From JBBRCE01 sp038205115 (GTDB lineage: Bacteria > Planctomycetota > Planctomycetia > Pirellulales > JBBRCE01), in contig JBBRCE010000005.1 of assembly GCA_038205115.1 (NCBI GenBank), forward strand, positions 1 to 64,000: 64,000 bases of DNA. The letters run 5' to 3'. Shown piece by piece: positions 61,801 through 64,000 of this stretch. Position numbers and translations under genes: made by a program. Below the pieces are notes generated by a model that did no database searches, was not told the DNA's origin, and saw nothing but the letters and a program-made list of their open reading frames with translations. Positions within the stretch are counted from its first letter, which is position 1; every line of letters begins with the position of its first letter.

Positions 61801-62739
61801 AACCGGTAAATCAAAGCCGGTTGGCATTGTTTTGTCGGCATAGAGCACATTTTCGGAGGATGCCGCGTCGCCGTCGTAAAGTTGCATCCAAACCGTGCCG
61901 CCAAAGTCGCCTGCCAAATCGCGCAAGAGGGTGCTGACTTGAACAACTCCCACAATCCAGCCCTGCACATCGTCCGCAACGTGCTCGGACGACGCCGTTT
62001 GGTTGGCGAAGACCGGGAGCACGAGCAAAACCCCGGTCTCGTTAGCGTCCAAGGCAAACACGGGACTGACAGTCAAGCGATTCGAATCGCTGGCGCGATC
62101 CAGCGTCCGTTGCCATGCCGCGTTGGTCGATAGATCGGTCCCGGGCGCGAACTTCCGGAGGATGCCTGGCAACTGGCTGCGGTCGTCCGGTAGCGGGTCA
62201 AGAAATTTAACCGGCGTAATTTCCCGCTGCTGCTCGGTTGGCAGTTTCAGAAGTTCGTACCAAGCCGACTGGTCGTCGCGCGTGGCTTTCAGAAAGTCAT
62301 CGATCGACTGGGTCGGCACGCGTGCAACATACGCCATGCCAATCAGCGCCGGCACGTTTCCTTTGGTCGGGAGTTCCAGGCCGTCAACGAACTTTCGCCA
62401 CTCGTGCCGTTCGACCGACTCACTCGCGGCAAATAAACCTCGCCCGGCGTAAAGCACGTTTTCTTTGCGACGCAGTCGGTTGCTCAATTCGGAGTGAACC
62501 TGCGACGCGACATTTTCGAATTGAACCCGATTTCGGAGACCGACATAGTCTCGCCAAATCATGATCGTCACCGTCAGACCGGCGATCAGTGCGGCCACCG
62601 CAGTCAGATAGCGTGGCCAAACGGCGTGAGTGTCGGTGACAACGCGATGTTCGGCCGAAGTGTCCACCATTTGCCGGCTCACAGAGATTGGATCCGCCTG
62701 CCACGCGAGCGCATGGCTTAGCCTTCCGTCGTGCGACAT
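58873..62739 (-). CDS. Hybrid histidine kinase: CHASE, PAS-PAS, two REC, Hpt
   Basis: A 1288-residue membrane sensor. Two membrane helices (about 43-62 and 346-365) enclose a CHASE-type periplasmic sensor. Then come PAS1 (about 388-500), PAS2 (about 513-640), HisKA with LANMSHEIRTPMNGIMG (His about 660), HATPase (about 750-875; NLVGNAIKFTEQG, DTGIGIP, GGTGLGLSIS), REC1 (about 893-1010; VDDNATNRR, LILMDAQMP), REC2 (about 1038-1160; LAEDSPVNQKV, VVLMDVQMPEMDG) and Hpt (about 1190-1288; AAHTVKGSVAHFG). All phosphoacceptor residues are present, so a full phosphorelay is possible in one protein. The start is uncertain (ATG 62739, TTG 62781 or ATG 62670). The likely output partner is unlinked; an FHA-EAL gene lies next upstream. 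Confidence 0.94.
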   Translation of the reverse strand: MSHDGRLSHALAWQADPISVSRQMVDTSAEHRVVTDTHAVWPRYLTAVAALIAGLTVTIMIWRDYVGLRNRVQFENVASQVHSELSNRLRRKENVLYAGRGLFAASESVERHEWRKFVDGLELPTKGNVPALIGMAYVARVPTQSIDDFLKATRDDQSAWYELLKLPTEQQREITPVKFLDPLPDDRSQLPGILRKFAPGTDLSTNAAWQRTLDRASDSNRLTVSPVFALDANETGVLLVLPVFANQTASSEHVADDVQGWIVGVVQVSTLLRDLAGDFGGTVWMQLYDGDAASSENVLYADKTMPTGFDLPVREEHILVGDRPCLMRLYPKDVLPGSLDEQRTNGLILGSGVIVSLLMFGLLMTSANKRASAAALAAQMSRSFRESEQKLQAVLDNTTALVYVKDLEGRYTLVNHRFEELFKLAKADVIGHTDQELFTPRLAERLSAAHDSVCRSPRSQEIEESLPVADTAQTFLSNRFKLFDDRGRPYAICSVLTDISQIKQAELALRDSEARFYSLVESLPLVTWSKDLDGRFTFVNKGFLKSHKRSMDQVIGKTDYDYSPREQADKYCRDDRRVVETKQVFEDVEEFINPDGRINYIQVLKAPVYNSNGLVVGTQGMSWDVTPRRRAEVALREAKEAAEAANRAKSAFLANMSHEIRTPMNGIMGMTELALDTQLTGEQREYLELVRESANSLLGVINDILDFSKVEAGKLELENVPFDIRDRLGDTIKSLALRAHKKGLELACDIQASVPEFVVGDPSRLRQIVVNLVGNAIKFTEQGEVVVAVEVESQADSLVKLHFRVRDTGIGIPLDKQQRVFEAFEQADGSTTRRYGGTGLGLSISSRLIELMNGRIWLESEVNVGSTFHFTVEFEISKQPVVSQFDQPARNLNGLRVLAVDDNATNRRILEEMLHNWRMNATSVDSAAAALRAMEDAATAGHPFELILMDAQMPEHDGFWLGEQIRLHPGIAGATVMMLTSGGQSGDMTRCQQLGIASYLLKPIKQSELLDAIMAAVLPQVASEQRSTEPLAPLNRQSLRILLAEDSPVNQKVAVSLLQKWGHHVTVANNGLEAVATVTRQAFDVVLMDVQMPEMDGFEATSAIRQREQQSGGHLPIVALTAHAMKGDRERCLQAGMDSYISKPIRSQDLRALLDGIERHLIPPLPSESETAPHDSAVDWEQARSGVDGDDRLLGELAAILLEECPKLLSQLRAAIANGDANKLRIAAHTVKGSVAHFGAQSCKAAALQLELIGREDRLDDALPALAVLETELARLEIELAAYCRVGA

Positions 62740-62925
62740 CCATTCTAATCCAAAGCTGCCGTAGGATGTAGCATCGAACAACCGTCAATCGCGCGAATTG
62801 CGCTCGGGCGCAGTCGCAATGGCCACTACATGCTGACGCGATCGGTTCGATTCGCCCGTCCCATTTGCTGCCGACGCGGCCAGCGCCGGTGAAACTGACA
62901 AGAACCGCAAATGCCCGCCAATGCA

Positions 62926-63978
62926 CTACGCTTGGGGTGGCAACGGCTTGCCGTACAAGAAGCCTTGAGCGAGCGTAAAGCCCAAGTCCACACAGGCTTG
63001 TCCTTCGGCAACGGTTTCGATGCCTTCGGCCAAACTGACGATGTTCAGATCTTGAGCGATCGTAATCAACGCGCGAAGGATTTGCTGTCGCTGGGTGCTT
63101 TGATCAATGTCGCGAATCAGCGCCATGTCGAATTTGAGATAATCCGGCGGCACTTCGGTCAGTTCGAGCAATCGATTTTGCCCGGCGCCGAAGTCATCGT
63201 AGGCCAACAGAATATCCAGGCGTTTGAGATGCCCACGAAGTTCACGCATTGACCTGGCGTTGGTGATTGCCGCCTCGTGGACTTCCAAGACCAGCGGTTG
63301 CTTAGGACTCACTTGACGAATGGCTTCCAGCGATTCGACCAAACCCGGTTCGGATAATTCGTTGGGATGCGTGTTCAAAAACAGCAGCGGTGGTTGCGTT
63401 TGCGAAGCCACACAGCGGACGCCTTCCCAGCGGAACATACGGCTGAGTTCAACTGCCAGGTTCAATTGCGCGGCAGCCTGAAACATGGCGTAGGGCATTT
63501 CCAGGCCATAAATCTGGCTGCGAGCGAGCACTTCGTAGCCAACGACGCGTGAATCGCGCATGTCGATGATTGGCTGGTAGTGCGGTGTCACCGCGCGATC
63601 GCTCATCAGCTTATCGAACTGCACCAGCGACAACGCGCGGTCGCACAGTTGTTCGCATTGCGTGCGGGCGTCGAAGTGCGACGATTGCTGCCGGATGCGA
63701 AATGCCTGATCGGCAAATTGCACCAGGTCGTTTTCCTGCAATTCCACGGCCGCGTCGATCCGCCGGCCATTCACAAATGTTCCGTTTGTGCTCTTCAGAT
63801 CCGTCAGCACCAGGCGTTCGTTCATTTCTTCGATTTTTGCGTGTCGACCGGATACGGTCGCGACCGGCAAACAGAGATGTTGATCCTGGCGTCGGCCGAC
63901 GGCAAAGGGGCTGGAGTGAACCGGCACGTTGCGAACCGTGTCAGCTTCAGCAATTTGCCCTGATAAAAACCACAACAC
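62926..63978 (-). CDS. FHA-EAL protein (c-di-GMP phosphodiesterase-like)
   Basis: At least 350 residues. An N-terminal FHA domain (about 8-95; FAVGRRQDQHLCLP, VSGRHAKIEE, DLKSTNGTFVNGRRI) binds phosphothreonine. A C-terminal EAL domain follows (about 118-345) with YEVLARSQ in place of EAL, FLNTHPNEL, LEVHE, YDDFGAGQ, LKFDMALIRDID, LAEGIET and LAQGFLYGKP. The metal-binding and catalytic acidic residues and the Lys appear conserved, so it may degrade c-di-GMP. The frame is open from GTG 63978 to the window edge with no stop and no Shine-Dalgarno, so the real start may lie beyond 64000. Confidence 0.9.
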   Translation of the reverse strand: MLWFLSGQIAEADTVRNVPVHSSPFAVGRRQDQHLCLPVATVSGRHAKIEEMNERLVLTDLKSTNGTFVNGRRIDAAVELQENDLVQFADQAFRIRQQSSHFDARTQCEQLCDRALSLVQFDKLMSDRAVTPHYQPIIDMRDSRVVGYEVLARSQIYGLEMPYAMFQAAAQLNLAVELSRMFRWEGVRCVASQTQPPLLFLNTHPNELSEPGLVESLEAIRQVSPKQPLVLEVHEAAITNARSMRELRGHLKRLDILLAYDDFGAGQNRLLELTEVPPDYLKFDMALIRDIDQSTQRQQILRALITIAQDLNIVSLAEGIETVAEGQACVDLGFTLAQGFLYGKPLPPQA

Positions 63979-64000
63979 GCGTTGCGTATCGGGCCGAGCA

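Noticed and set aside
1..64000. tRNA or rRNA genes
   Set aside because: No cloverleaf or conserved rRNA sequence was recognised in any intergenic stretch; a covariance search would be decisive.

Overview
This window looks like a chromosomal segment of a planctomycete, probably a Pirellulales-type bacterium. The evidence is a DUF1598-like secreted protein, an ECF sigma factor paired with a very large Ser/Thr kinase-NTPase-TPR protein, FG-GAP and kelch exported proteins, a Tat-exported intradiol dioxygenase, a formylmethanofuran dehydrogenase subunit A homologue (C1 metabolism), and a flagellin-csrA-fliW block. DNA is moderately GC-rich, genes lie on both strands with short spacers, and GTG/TTG starts are common. 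No rRNA, tRNA or CRISPR array was found.

Layout. 0-11 kb holds a DUF1598-like protein, an ExeA-like ATPase, an acyl-lipid desaturase, a heme-motif secreted protein, xylulokinase and a kelch lipoprotein. This stretch also carries decay products: a 3' xylB fragment duplicated 1.4 kb from the intact gene, an RHS-type fragment and a damaged IS4-type transposase. 11-16 kb holds a Pit phosphate transporter with its DUF47 partner behind a triple 11-bp repeat resembling a PhoP site, then a zinc alcohol dehydrogenase, an intradiol dioxygenase and a collagen-like EF-hand protein. 16-21 kb is a minus-strand set (AMP-forming ligase, aldehyde dehydrogenase, small membrane protein, iron alcohol dehydrogenase) that reads as a carboxylate-to-alcohol reduction pathway. 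A PIN toxin/antitoxin pair with a frameshifted toxin sits inside it. 21-29 kb holds a membrane-anchored unknown, chorismate synthase and the sigma factor-kinase pair. 29-32.5 kb is flagellin, csrA and fliW, with a structured flagellin leader. 33-38 kb holds an RbfA-like protein translationally coupled to an RtcB RNA ligase, a GAF-SpoIIE phosphatase homologue with altered metal-site motifs, a GYF_2 membrane protein and small unknowns. 38-45 kb holds a class V aminotransferase, an orphan solute-binding protein, and the conserved rpsB-tsf-pyrH-frr cluster with intergenic terminators, followed by ruvX. 45-56 kb is all plus strand: a LecA-like-domain secreted protein, acylphosphatase, an ABC-2 permease, a rhomboid protease, FhcA/FmdA, HrpB helicase and an FG-GAP protein. 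56-64 kb holds two glycosyltransferases, a 145-bp inverted-repeat element, a CHASE-PAS hybrid histidine kinase and an FHA-EAL protein that runs to the window edge.

The most notable systems are the RbfA-like/RtcB pair, the carboxylate-reduction cassette, the sigma factor/kinase-STAND-TPR pair, the CsrA/FliW/flagellin unit and the possible phosphate-responsive Pit operon. Functions are read from motifs in the sequence and remembered family features; no database search was run.
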